Positions 56,896-64,000 of a stretch of DNA of 64,000 nucleotides are shown piece after piece. Below the pieces are notes generated by a model, which made no database searches, had not been told where the DNA came from, and saw only the letters and a list, made by a program, of their open reading frames with translations. Positions within the stretch are counted from its first letter, which is position 1. Every line of letters begins with the position of its first letter. The DNA comes from Clostridium sp. BJN0001. GTDB taxonomy: Bacteria > Bacillota > Clostridia > Clostridiales > Clostridiaceae. The position numbers and the translations under genes are program-made. The stretch is taken from NCBI RefSeq assembly GCF_022869825.1, contig NZ_CP094971.1, forward strand, positions 2,557,501 through 2,621,500. Reading direction: 5' to 3'.

Positions 56896-57741
56896 TTAAT
56901 TTCCTCCCCTTATTTTTTTAGCTTTTCTAAGTGCTCGTTTCTCTGGTGATACTAAATTCTCTATCCATGACATCAAAACTCCACTAAATATTCCAAGAAA
57001 AGCACTAAGAAATACTATTATCCAAAAAACATATATTGACATGGCATGCTTCAATGATTGTGAAAGCATACATCCAAGCCCTCCATCTCCCTGCAATGTA
57101 TCTACTAAGAAAGATGCTGTAAGTGCCATAGGTGCAGCAATCTTAGCACCAGTAAAGAAATAAGGTATTGCAGATGGAATTAATACCTTTAAATAAACTG
57201 TTCCCTTTTTTGCTGCATAAGTTTTCATAAGTTCATATTTATCTTTTCCTACAGATTTAAAGCCTGCAAGTGTATTTGTTGCTACTGGATAAAAACTTAA
57301 TAGTGCTGCAATTATAATACGACTCTTATTTATATCCCCAGTAATTGCTAAAACAATTGGAGCTAATCCAAGTACTGGAATAAGCTGAATTAACATCAAA
57401 TATGGGAATAATATTTTTTCACAAATACCTGATAATTTCATTAACAATGCCAATATAAAACCTGCAAACGCTCCAAGTATAAATCCAATCATTGCTCTTA
57501 TAACAGTTGCCTGTGCACTTACGAATACTACCATTGAAGCACTCATTCCACCTGAAACTTTCTTTGAAGAAAATATAGACATAATAATTTTATAAAGATG
57601 TGGCAATATGTTTTCTGGCGATCTTTTTGTTACTGATACAATAATTGCTCCAATCTCCCATAAAATAATAAGAATTGCAACCCATAAAATAATAGAAACA
57701 TATTTCTTATCAAATAATTTATTAATCTTACTCTTCATCAA
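56896..57741 (-). CDS. ABC transporter permease (SsuC/ThiX-like)
   Basis: The 281-residue protein has six hydrophobic segments and the EAA loop TYAAKKGTVYLKVLIPSAIPYFFTGAKIAAP. It overlaps the ATPase gene by 4 bp. Two different permeases next to one ATPase suggest a heteromeric channel, as in other pyrimidine/hydantoin NMT1-type importers. Confidence 0.92.
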   Translation of the reverse strand: MMKSKINKLFDKKYVSIILWVAILIILWEIGAIIVSVTKRSPENILPHLYKIIMSIFSSKKVSGGMSASMVVFVSAQATVIRAMIGFILGAFAGFILALLMKLSGICEKILFPYLMLIQLIPVLGLAPIVLAITGDINKSRIIIAALLSFYPVATNTLAGFKSVGKDKYELMKTYAAKKGTVYLKVLIPSAIPYFFTGAKIAAPMALTASFLVDTLQGDGGLGCMLSQSLKHAMSIYVFWIIVFLSAFLGIFSGVLMSWIENLVSPEKRALRKAKKIRGGN

Positions 57742-58532
57742 ACACTGCCCCCTTCAAAGCCGTCACGAACTTTTTTAACTAATTCGTTAAAATGAAGTGT
57801 TTCTTTCATTTCAATTGTTCTTGGTCTTGGAAGATCAATATCTACAATAGCTGTAAGTCTCCCTGGATGTGGTGATAAAACACAAATACGATCTGACAAA
57901 AAAACAGCTTCTTGAATATTATGTGTTACAAATACAACTGTCTTATGTGTCTGGCTCCACATATGAAGTAAATCTTCATGCAATTTTTCTTTTGTAAATT
58001 CATCTAATGCTGAAAACGGCTCATCCATAAGAAGTATCTCTGGACGTATCCCAAAAGCTCTAGCAATATTTACTCTCTGCTGCATACCACCACTTAACTG
58101 TTTAGGGAAATGATCTTTAAACTCTTTAAGTCCAACCATTTTTAACATCTCATCTGCTCTTTTAGATGCTTCCCCTTTTTCGTAATACATTATTTCCAAT
58201 GGAAGTTCTACATTTTTCTTTACAGTTCTCCAATCAAATAACACTGGTTGTTGAAAAACAAATCCAAATTTTTGCTTAAGTCTTACCTCTTTAGGTGTCA
58301 TTTTAGCAACTTTAATTTCCCCCTCAGTAGGCTCTTGCAAATCTGCAATACTACGAAGCAATGTAGTTTTTCCACATCCTGAAGGTCCTAAAAGTGAAAT
58401 AAATTCACCCTTATATATATCTAAATTAACATCTTTAAGAGCTTGTACAGTCTTGCCCGCATTGTCCTTAAAGTTTATATTTAAATCTTTTATTTGTATT
58501 TCTTTTTCCTTTTCTTTCTGTAATTCATTCAT
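57738..58532 (-). CDS. ABC transporter ATPase (SsuB/TauB-like)
   Basis: The 264-residue ATPase has Walker A LGPSGCGKTTLLRSI, Q-loop VFQQPVLFDWRTV, signature LSGGMQQRVNIARAF, Walker B EILLMDEPFSALDE and His switch VTHNIQEA. It is the first gene of the importer operon and follows a leader with a terminator and a promoter with paired regulator boxes. Confidence 0.95.
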   Translation of the reverse strand: MNELQKEKEKEIQIKDLNINFKDNAGKTVQALKDVNLDIYKGEFISLLGPSGCGKTTLLRSIADLQEPTEGEIKVAKMTPKEVRLKQKFGFVFQQPVLFDWRTVKKNVELPLEIMYYEKGEASKRADEMLKMVGLKEFKDHFPKQLSGGMQQRVNIARAFGIRPEILLMDEPFSALDEFTKEKLHEDLLHMWSQTHKTVVFVTHNIQEAVFLSDRICVLSPHPGRLTAIVDIDLPRPRTIEMKETLHFNELVKKVRDGFEGGSV

Positions 58533-58553
58533 ATAGTTACCTCCATTACTTTT

Positions 58554-58606
58554 TAATAAAAAAATACAGCCAAAAGCACTTAATTTTTTAGCGCCTTTGC
58601 TGTATT
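58554..58606 (-). terminator. Leader terminator (attenuator) of the importer operon
   Basis: On the minus strand AAATACAGCAAAGGCGCT pairs with AAGTGCTTTTGGCTGTATTT, followed by TTTTTTT. It lies between the predicted start site (about 58640) and the ATPase gene (58532), so every transcript of the operon must pass it. An extra upstream AAATACAG could pair with the 3' arm as an antiterminator. Confidence 0.7.
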
Positions 58607-58646
58607 TACAATTATCTGTATTTATTTATAATTTATTTATATCTTG

Positions 58647-58710
58647 ATTATACTCTTATTAAAAACTCAAGCAATGCTCTGTAGCACATATTTTTTTATG
58701 CTATAGCACA
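58647..58710 (-). promoter_or_regulatory. Importer-operon promoter with two regulator boxes
   Basis: On the minus strand TTGCTT (58674-58669) and TATAAT (58652-58647), spacer 16 bp. Upstream of the -35 are TGCTCTGTAGCACA (58675-58688, plus strand) and TGCTATAGCACA (58699-58710), right arms 22 bp apart. The same layout occurs at 61303-61366, which suggests binding by the PucR-type regulator. Confidence 0.78.
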
Positions 58711-58720
58711 TTTAATACTT

Positions 58721-59881
58721 TTATGAAAAATAAATCTTCTTATATATATTTATACAATCTTCTTTAGTTATAGTTTTTATTGTATTTGCAGGACTACCAG
58801 AAAGAATTGCATCTTCCGCCATTTTAGGAATATATTTGATAAACTTATCTTCTTCGATTCCATATTCTCTTAAACTAGGGATTTTGCAAATTTTACATAG
58901 TTCTTCTACTTTTAGTATCAATTTCTCTGCTGCTTCCTTATCACTATCATCTTTTCCTGATATTTTTATAGCACGGGCTAAGCTAGCAAATCTATCATAT
59001 GCACCATCTAAGGCAAATCCAAGACATTCTTTTAAAATCATAGCATTGCTCATTCCATGAGGCACATGAAATAAAGCTCCAATAGGACGGCTCATTCCAT
59101 GTACAATAGTTACGCTAGAATTATTAATACAAACTCCTGCTTCAAATGCAGCAATTGCCATCTGTTCGCGTGCCTTTGCATCATATCCATTTTTATAAGC
59201 TATAGGCAGATATTTCATTATTCTTTTTACTGCAGAAATCGCATATATATCAGTCAATTCAAATGCTTTTCGAGAAGTATATGCTTCTAATGCATGGGTT
59301 AAAGCGTCTAATCCTGTTGATGCAGTAACGCTTTTTGGCATATCCACAGTAAAATCAAAATCAATAATCGCAATATCTGGGACTAAAGAATTTCCTTTTA
59401 AAAGCATTTTAATATCTTTTTCTTTATCTGTTATAACTGTAAATTTTGTAGCTTCTGAACCAGTTCCAGATGTAGTTGGTATTGCAACAATAGGAATCAT
59501 ATTTCCTATAATCTCTTTTCCATTATAATCAGATATTTTTCCACCATTTGCTACTAATGCTGCAATTGCTTTGGCTGAATCAAGAGGACTACCCCCACCT
59601 ATACCAATACAAAACTGACATGAATTTTTTTTGTAAAGTGAAGCTCCTTCTTCTATCATTGTATCAATTGGTTCGCCAATAATTTCATCAAATACATAAT
59701 AAGAAATATTTTCTTCTTCTAGTACTTTTTTTAATTGATTCATCATTGGAGATTTTCCAACATGCTTTCCTGTAACTATAAAAGCTTTATTTCCTAAATT
59801 TTTAAAATATGCTTTTGCTTCTTCTATTGCATTTTTTCCTATTATTACATGTGACGGTATTGAAAAATGAGACATACACAT
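58721..59881 (-). CDS. Iron-containing alcohol dehydrogenase
   Basis: The 386-residue protein has GIGGGSPLDSAKAIA (nucleotide site), TTSGTGSEAT, the HALEAYTSRKA segment and the metal-binding HGMSRPIGALFHVPHG. Group III alcohol dehydrogenases reduce aldehydes with NAD(P)H. As it follows a beta-alanine-type aminotransferase by 15 bp, reduction of malonate semialdehyde to 3-hydroxypropionate is the proposed job; this rests on context. Confidence 0.9.
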   Translation of the reverse strand: MCMSHFSIPSHVIIGKNAIEEAKAYFKNLGNKAFIVTGKHVGKSPMMNQLKKVLEEENISYYVFDEIIGEPIDTMIEEGASLYKKNSCQFCIGIGGGSPLDSAKAIAALVANGGKISDYNGKEIIGNMIPIVAIPTTSGTGSEATKFTVITDKEKDIKMLLKGNSLVPDIAIIDFDFTVDMPKSVTASTGLDALTHALEAYTSRKAFELTDIYAISAVKRIMKYLPIAYKNGYDAKAREQMAIAAFEAGVCINNSSVTIVHGMSRPIGALFHVPHGMSNAMILKECLGFALDGAYDRFASLARAIKISGKDDSDKEAAEKLILKVEELCKICKIPSLREYGIEEDKFIKYIPKMAEDAILSGSPANTIKTITKEDCINIYKKIYFS

Positions 59882-59895
59882 CTCTCCTTACATTA

Positions 59896-61227
59896 TTATA
59901 TAAATTCTTTATCTACTATTGTTAATACTTCATCTAATTTTAATAGTTCCTCTTTAAGCTGATCTTCTGTAATTATAAGTGGAGGACATATAAAAATCAT
60001 ATTTTCATGAGAATAAGTCATAAATTTCTTTTCCTTAAGCATACCAATTATTTTTCCCATAGTGCCTTCAAGATCTTTACCATAAGGAACAATCGGTTCT
60101 TTTGTTGTCTTATCTTTTACAAGTTCAACACAAGAAAATAAACCAATATGACGAGTATCTCCTATAGAAGGATGTTTTTCTTTCATGAAATCCAACTCTT
60201 TTGCAAGTACAGCACCAACTCTATTAACATTTTCTAAAATATTAGCTTTGCTATAATAATTTACACAAGCAACACCTGCAGCACATGCAAGAGGATGTCC
60301 ACTATATGTAAGACCACATGATAAAAGGTGGTCATCAAAATATGCTGCTATTTTTTTGCTTACAGCAACTCCTCCTAATTGTACATATCCACATGTAACA
60401 CCTTTAGCAAATGTTACAATATCAGGAATTACATCAAAATTTTCAAATGCGAACATTTTTCCTGTTCTTGCCCATCCAGCCATAACTTCATCGCATATCA
60501 TAATTATTCCGAATTCATCGCATATTTTTCGTATTCCTGGAAGATACCCTTTTGGTGGAATAATAATACCATTTGAACCAGTAATTGTTTCTATTTCAAT
60601 TGCTGCAACACTATCAGCACCTTCGTATATAATTTGTTCTCTTAATTTTGCTAAATAGTATTTTGTTGCTTCCTCTTCAGATTTAAAATCAATTGGTTCA
60701 CGATACATATATGGATCAAAAAATTTAACAAATCCCGGGATTCCAGGTTCTAATGGATAACGTCTTGGTTCTCCTGTTAAATTACCAGCTCCGAATGATG
60801 ATCCATGATAACTCCTATAACGACTAAATATCTTGTTTCTTCCAGTAACCATTCTTGCAATTTTAATTGCATTTTCATTTGCATCTGCACCTGCATTAGT
60901 AAAAAAAACTTTTCCAAATGTATCTGGTAAAAGATTTATAATCATTTTTGCTAATGTAACTCTTGATTCAGCTGCATATGATGGTCCTATAAAACAATAT
61001 TTATCAACCTGCTTTTTAATTGCTTCTGCAATATCTGAATTGCCAAATCCTAAATTTAAATTTACAAGTTGTGAGGACATATCTGTATATCTATTTCCAT
61101 CATAATCATAGAAATAAATTCCTTCTGCTTTTTTTATTGGTAATGGATTAATCGAATTTTGCTTACTCCATGATTGTAATACATATTTTTTTGCATTTTC
61201 TTTTATTTCTGCTGCTGACATTGTCAT
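59896..61227 (-). CDS. Class III aminotransferase, probably beta-alanine:2-oxo acid
   Basis: The 443-residue PLP enzyme has NAGADANENAIKIAR, SRYRSYHGSSFGAGNLTGEPRR, MICDEVMAGWARTG and the Schiff-base Lys in VTFAKGVTCGYVQLGG. Class III omega-aminotransferases act on beta-alanine, GABA or taurine. First gene of a two-gene operon with the alcohol dehydrogenase, with an activator-type promoter shared with the importer operon. Confidence 0.9.
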   Translation of the reverse strand: MTMSAAEIKENAKKYVLQSWSKQNSINPLPIKKAEGIYFYDYDGNRYTDMSSQLVNLNLGFGNSDIAEAIKKQVDKYCFIGPSYAAESRVTLAKMIINLLPDTFGKVFFTNAGADANENAIKIARMVTGRNKIFSRYRSYHGSSFGAGNLTGEPRRYPLEPGIPGFVKFFDPYMYREPIDFKSEEEATKYYLAKLREQIIYEGADSVAAIEIETITGSNGIIIPPKGYLPGIRKICDEFGIIMICDEVMAGWARTGKMFAFENFDVIPDIVTFAKGVTCGYVQLGGVAVSKKIAAYFDDHLLSCGLTYSGHPLACAAGVACVNYYSKANILENVNRVGAVLAKELDFMKEKHPSIGDTRHIGLFSCVELVKDKTTKEPIVPYGKDLEGTMGKIIGMLKEKKFMTYSHENMIFICPPLIITEDQLKEELLKLDEVLTIVDKEFI

Positions 61228-61302
61228 ATCAATATCATCCTTTCTCTAATTAATAAATATATAAATTATTACATCTGTAGTTATTTTTCTTGATTGATTT
61301 TT

Positions 61303-61366
61303 ATTATATTCTTTTGACTAGTATAAACAACATGCTATCGCCTAATTTCATTTGTGCGATAGCACA
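61303..61366 (-). promoter_or_regulatory. Aminotransferase-operon promoter with two regulator boxes
   Basis: On the minus strand TTGTTT (61330-61325) and TATAAT (61308-61303), spacer 16 bp. Next to the -35 are TGCTATCGCC (61333-61342) and TGTGCGATAGCACA (61353-61366), cores 22 bp apart. Distances to the -35 match those at the importer promoter. Confidence 0.78.
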
Positions 61367-61422
61367 ATCAAATTCATTATTTTAAATATAATTTAATATA
61401 TGAAATAAACTATCCAAATAAT

Positions 61423-61450
61423 TTGCAATTATTTTAAATAATGATATAAT
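61423..61450 (+). promoter_or_regulatory. pucR-type gene promoter
   Basis: TTGCAA (61423-61428) and TATAAT (61445-61450), spacer 16 bp, reading to the regulator gene at 61540. Confidence 0.7.
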
Positions 61451-61464
61451 ATTGATAATAAAAG

Positions 61465-61506
61465 CAGGCAAAGAAGCTTATTATGGTTTTCTTTGCCTGT
61501 TTTTTT
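61465..61506 (+). terminator. Leader terminator (attenuator) of the pucR-type gene
   Basis: CAGGCAAAGAA and TTCTTTGCCTG (11-bp perfect stem) are followed by seven T residues. It is about 10 nt after the predicted start site of the regulator transcript and before its ribosome site. No plus-strand gene ends upstream, so it looks like attenuation. Confidence 0.78.
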
Positions 61507-61539
61507 ATATTTATACTTAATATAAAAAGGAGAATGATT

Positions 61540-62703
61540 ATGTCAGTTGAACTTTATAAATTAATTAAAAATTTAAATAATATGGACATAACTTTAGCTG
61601 CTGGAGAAAAAGGTATGCATAATATTGTAAGATGGGTTCATATGGTTGAAACCACTGAAGCTTCTTCTTTTTTGCAAGGAGGAGAAATTGCTTTTGCTAC
61701 AGGATTTGGACTTAGTAACAGACAAACCTTATTAGAATTAGCTAAAAGTATTTATAATAATAATGCAGCAGGACTCATATTAAATACTGGACCATTTTTA
61801 GAAAAAATATCTGATGATGTATTAGAATTTGGTAACAAAAATAATTTTCCTATTTTTATTGTTCCTTGGAAGATTCATTTAGCAGAAATAATGCGTATCT
61901 TCTGTCTTTCAATATTAAAAGATGAGCAGAAAAATATAGAAATATCTGCTGCATTTAAAAATGCAATATTTTTTCCAAAACAAGAAGAATTATATGTTAT
62001 TCAGTTATCTCAAAGAGGATTTAATATTAGCTGGCACTATGCTGTATGCGTAATAAATTTAAAAAATTCAAAAGATTCTATTTCAAAAAAGTTAAATTCC
62101 ATAATAATAAATTTAGAAAATCATATGGCTCATAATTATAACAATTTTGCTATTTTTCTTCATAATACAGAAATATTTATTATTTTAGCAAATTATTCAA
62201 GCGAGGAATTGCATAGTTATATTGAGGAATTAATTAATCACTTAAAAATATTATTAAACGGTAGAGAAAATTTCACTATAGGAATTGGGAAACAAACAAA
62301 GAGCATACGCTGTCTTTGTAAAAGTTATCGACAAGCAAAAAACATACAGACGCTCCAGACAAAAAATAAAATTGATAAATCTCTTATTTTTTATTCTGAT
62401 ATGGGTATTTTTAAACTTCTTATGAATATTGAAGATAGCGATATACTGTATGAATATTACGAACATACAATAAAACCAATACAAGAACATGATAAAAAAA
62501 ATGATTCTTCACTCGTAGCAGTTTTGCGTTCTTATCTTAAAAATAATGGAAGTGTAAAAGAAACCGCTGACGAACTATTTATTCATCGTAATACTGTAAA
62601 TTACAAAATCAATAAAATAGAGGAATTACTCAATATGGATCTTTCTTCATTAGATTCTAGAATACAACTCAGTGTAGGACTTATGCTTAAAGATATGCTT
62701 TAA
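61540..62703 (+). CDS. PucR-family transcriptional regulator
   Basis: The start at 61540 has AAGGAG 7 nt upstream; the longer frame to 61483 runs through the leader terminator. The 387 residues show an N-terminal PucR domain (ELYKLIKNL...EKGMHNIVRWVHMVE), a middle CdaR/GGDEF-like region, and the C-terminal HTH (YLKNNGSVKETADELFIHRNTVNYKINKIEELL). PucR proteins control purine or pyrimidine catabolism. It is divergent from the aminotransferase operon and probably activates both that operon and the importer operon. Confidence 0.9.
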   Translation: MSVELYKLIKNLNNMDITLAAGEKGMHNIVRWVHMVETTEASSFLQGGEIAFATGFGLSNRQTLLELAKSIYNNNAAGLILNTGPFLEKISDDVLEFGNKNNFPIFIVPWKIHLAEIMRIFCLSILKDEQKNIEISAAFKNAIFFPKQEELYVIQLSQRGFNISWHYAVCVINLKNSKDSISKKLNSIIINLENHMAHNYNNFAIFLHNTEIFIILANYSSEELHSYIEELINHLKILLNGRENFTIGIGKQTKSIRCLCKSYRQAKNIQTLQTKNKIDKSLIFYSDMGIFKLLMNIEDSDILYEYYEHTIKPIQEHDKKNDSSLVAVLRSYLKNNGSVKETADELFIHRNTVNYKINKIEELLNMDLSSLDSRIQLSVGLMLKDML

Positions 62704-62723
62704 ATAGTCAATATTTAATTTTT

Positions 62724-62773
62724 AAAAGCTGCACCAAATTAAGTTTTTAGCTTAATCTGATACAGCTTTTTTA
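62724..62773 (+). terminator. Terminator of the pucR-type gene
   Basis: AAAGCTGCACCAAATTAAG and CTTAATCTGATACAGCTTT form a long, slightly mismatched hairpin with a tail of T residues. Confidence 0.85.
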
Positions 62774-62849
62774 TACATCCTAATTATTTTTTAATATTGT
62801 AAAACTTTTTTTATTAACCATTATTAAATATAATATAATTTTTATTTAA

Positions 62850-63458
62850 TTAAACTTCAGGTGAACTACTTTCATCTGAAGTATCTGTTGTTGTTGTAGA
62901 CTTTGATTCTGTTTGTGAAGACTTTTTATTAGGCTTTGAATCTTTAATTGCGTTTTTTACTGCATCTTTAGCTTCTTCATCAGTCATTTTTGATATATCT
63001 ATTCCTAATTTTTCTGCAGCCTTTTTAACTCTTTCAACTGAATTTTCTTTTCCCTTCGCTTTCATAGCATCTTTTACTGCACTTCTAACTTCTTCATCAG
63101 TCATTCCTGATATGTCTATTCCTAATTTTTCTGCAGTTTTTTTATCTCTTTCAATTGATTTTTCTTTTCCTTGTGCTTTCATCGCATCTTTTACTGCTTT
63201 AATAGAATCTTCCTGACTTAATCCTGTTATATCTACTCCTAGTTCTTTTGCTTTTTCAGCATAATTATCTGCTGTAATTTTAAATCTTTCTGCTTTGCCT
63301 TTTCCCTTGCAATGTTTAGTTGTATTTGTTGTGTTTTCAGTCTGAGTCTCTACTGATGCTTCTGTACTTGTTGTTAAATCAGCTGCAAATACTGGGACAC
63401 TACTTGTTATTCCTATAAAACCTGCTACAAATAATCCTAATAATTTTTTCTTATTCAT
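62850..63458 (-). CDS. Secreted protein with three helical repeats
   Basis: The 202-residue protein has a signal peptide (residues 1-25, cut after VFA), a Thr-rich linker, then three repeats of about 35-40 residues with the pattern AEKLGIDISGMTDEE..AVKDAMKAKGKE (about 66-170), and a Ser/Thr-rich tail. No enzymatic motif. The repeats look like short helix pairs; a surface or metal-binding role is only a guess. Upstream on the same strand is a histidine kinase gene that may regulate it. Confidence 0.65.
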   Translation of the reverse strand: MNKKKLLGLFVAGFIGITSSVPVFAADLTTSTEASVETQTENTTNTTKHCKGKGKAERFKITADNYAEKAKELGVDITGLSQEDSIKAVKDAMKAQGKEKSIERDKKTAEKLGIDISGMTDEEVRSAVKDAMKAKGKENSVERVKKAAEKLGIDISKMTDEEAKDAVKNAIKDSKPNKKSSQTESKSTTTTDTSDESSSPEV

Positions 63459-63519
63459 ATATAATTCTCTCCTTTTAAATACTTATTTTTATATATTTGT
63501 TTTTACAAGTTTATAATAA

Positions 63520-64000
63520 CTATTTAATGTGAAATTTATGTGAAATAGAAAAAATTTTTTTAATATTAGGAATTTCAATTATGAAAATAACTCCGTTTTC
63601 AAGATTAACTACACTGCATTTCCCTTTGTGAAGTTTTGATATAAGTTTTACTAAAGATAATCCTATTCCATGTCCACCATACTCTCTTGTTCTTGCTTTA
63701 TCTACTCTATAACATACATCCCATATTTTATTTAGTTCATTTTTTGGTATATTGTTGCCAGTATTAAATACGCTTAATAAAAAATTATCCTCTCTTAATA
63801 TGCCTTTTATATTTATTTCTTTTTTATTTTCTTTTGCGATGCAATAATTAACCGCATTTAAAAGATAATTGTTTAAGGCTTTTTCAAGAAGCTCTCTATC
63901 TGCATTTAAAATAATATCCTCTCTACATTCTATATTTACATCAATGTTTTTCTCTTCAAATAAAGGCTTAAACCTTTTTACTGCATCTTCTATAAAGTCA
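63520..64000 (-). CDS. Sensor histidine kinase, C-terminal part (5' end beyond window)
   Basis: Reading in from the window edge, the minus strand encodes about 159 residues of a HATPase domain: ALNNYLLNAVNYC (N box), LLSVFNTGNNIP (G1-like), YGGHGIGLSLVKLI (G2), ending FIIEIPNIKKIFSISHKFHIK. The start and sensor parts lie beyond 64000, where a response regulator would be expected. Confidence 0.85.
   Translation of the reverse strand, partial: DFIEDAVKRFKPLFEEKNIDVNIECREDIILNADRELLEKALNNYLLNAVNYCIAKENKKEINIKGILREDNFLLSVFNTGNNIPKNELNKIWDVCYRVDKARTREYGGHGIGLSLVKLISKLHKGKCSVVNLENGVIFIIEIPNIKKIFSISHKFHIK

Overview
The window is an AT-rich chromosome segment of an anaerobic Firmicute, most likely a Clostridium sensu stricto relative. 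The case rests on codon use dominated by A/T, AGGAGG-type ribosome sites, an [FeFe] hydrogenase, a clostridial stand-alone AICAR transformylase behind a ZTP riboswitch, the Kdp system with KdpF, catabolic acetolactate synthase and a reductive pyrimidine-degradation cluster. No rRNA or tRNA gene was seen.

Layout. 1-16 kb: PdxS (cut by the edge), adenine deaminase, an Rsm22-type methyltransferase, alsS with a LysR regulator, a chemoreceptor with a LytS-type membrane domain, a PanE-like reductase with a divergent LysR gene, a group IIC-like intron lodged behind a terminator, a secreted protein, a YeiH exporter with its LysR regulator, and a MATE pump under a TrmB-type regulator with a visible operator. 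17-26.5 kb: the Kdp potassium locus kdpF-A-B-C-(unknown)-D-E, in which kdpB is frameshifted. 26.7-28.6 kb: [FeFe] hydrogenase. 28.8-35.4 kb: one CRISPR array of 37-nt repeats (27 full repeats plus one degenerate terminal repeat) that has been cut in two by a transposon of about 4.6 kb encoding a DDE transposase, an ExeA/TnsC-like ATPase and a DUF6431-like zinc protein. The last gene is broken by a nonsense codon and by an IS4/IS231-like insertion. No cas gene lies in the window. 35.7-50.5 kb: housekeeping and accessory genes (GNAT, chemoreceptor, Dus, AICAR transformylase, a wall-repeat serpin with a PadR regulator, NSS symporter, SEC-C methionine aminopeptidase, methyltransferase, SNF2 helicase, cytidylate-kinase-like protein). 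50.6-62.7 kb: a pyrimidine/hydantoin catabolic regulon. The end holds a repeat-containing secreted protein and the 3' end of a histidine kinase gene.

How the genes work together. In the 50.6-62.7 kb cluster an NMT1/SsuBC-type ABC importer would bring in a pyrimidine. PreA-like reductase, dihydropyrimidinase and a ureidopropionase-like amidohydrolase would convert uracil to beta-alanine. An aminotransferase and an iron alcohol dehydrogenase could convert beta-alanine to malonate semialdehyde and then 3-hydroxypropionate. Both operons start at promoters with the same architecture: two TGCTATAGCACA-like boxes, 22 bp apart, directly upstream of the -35. This points to activation by the divergent PucR-family protein. 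Intrinsic terminators sit in the 5' leaders of both the importer operon and pucR.

The most unusual observations are the transposon inserted inside a CRISPR spacer, a substrate-binding protein whose two lobes appear in circularly permuted order, the two-box PucR regulon with leader terminators, and the group II intron that replaced only the last codon or so of a LysR gene.
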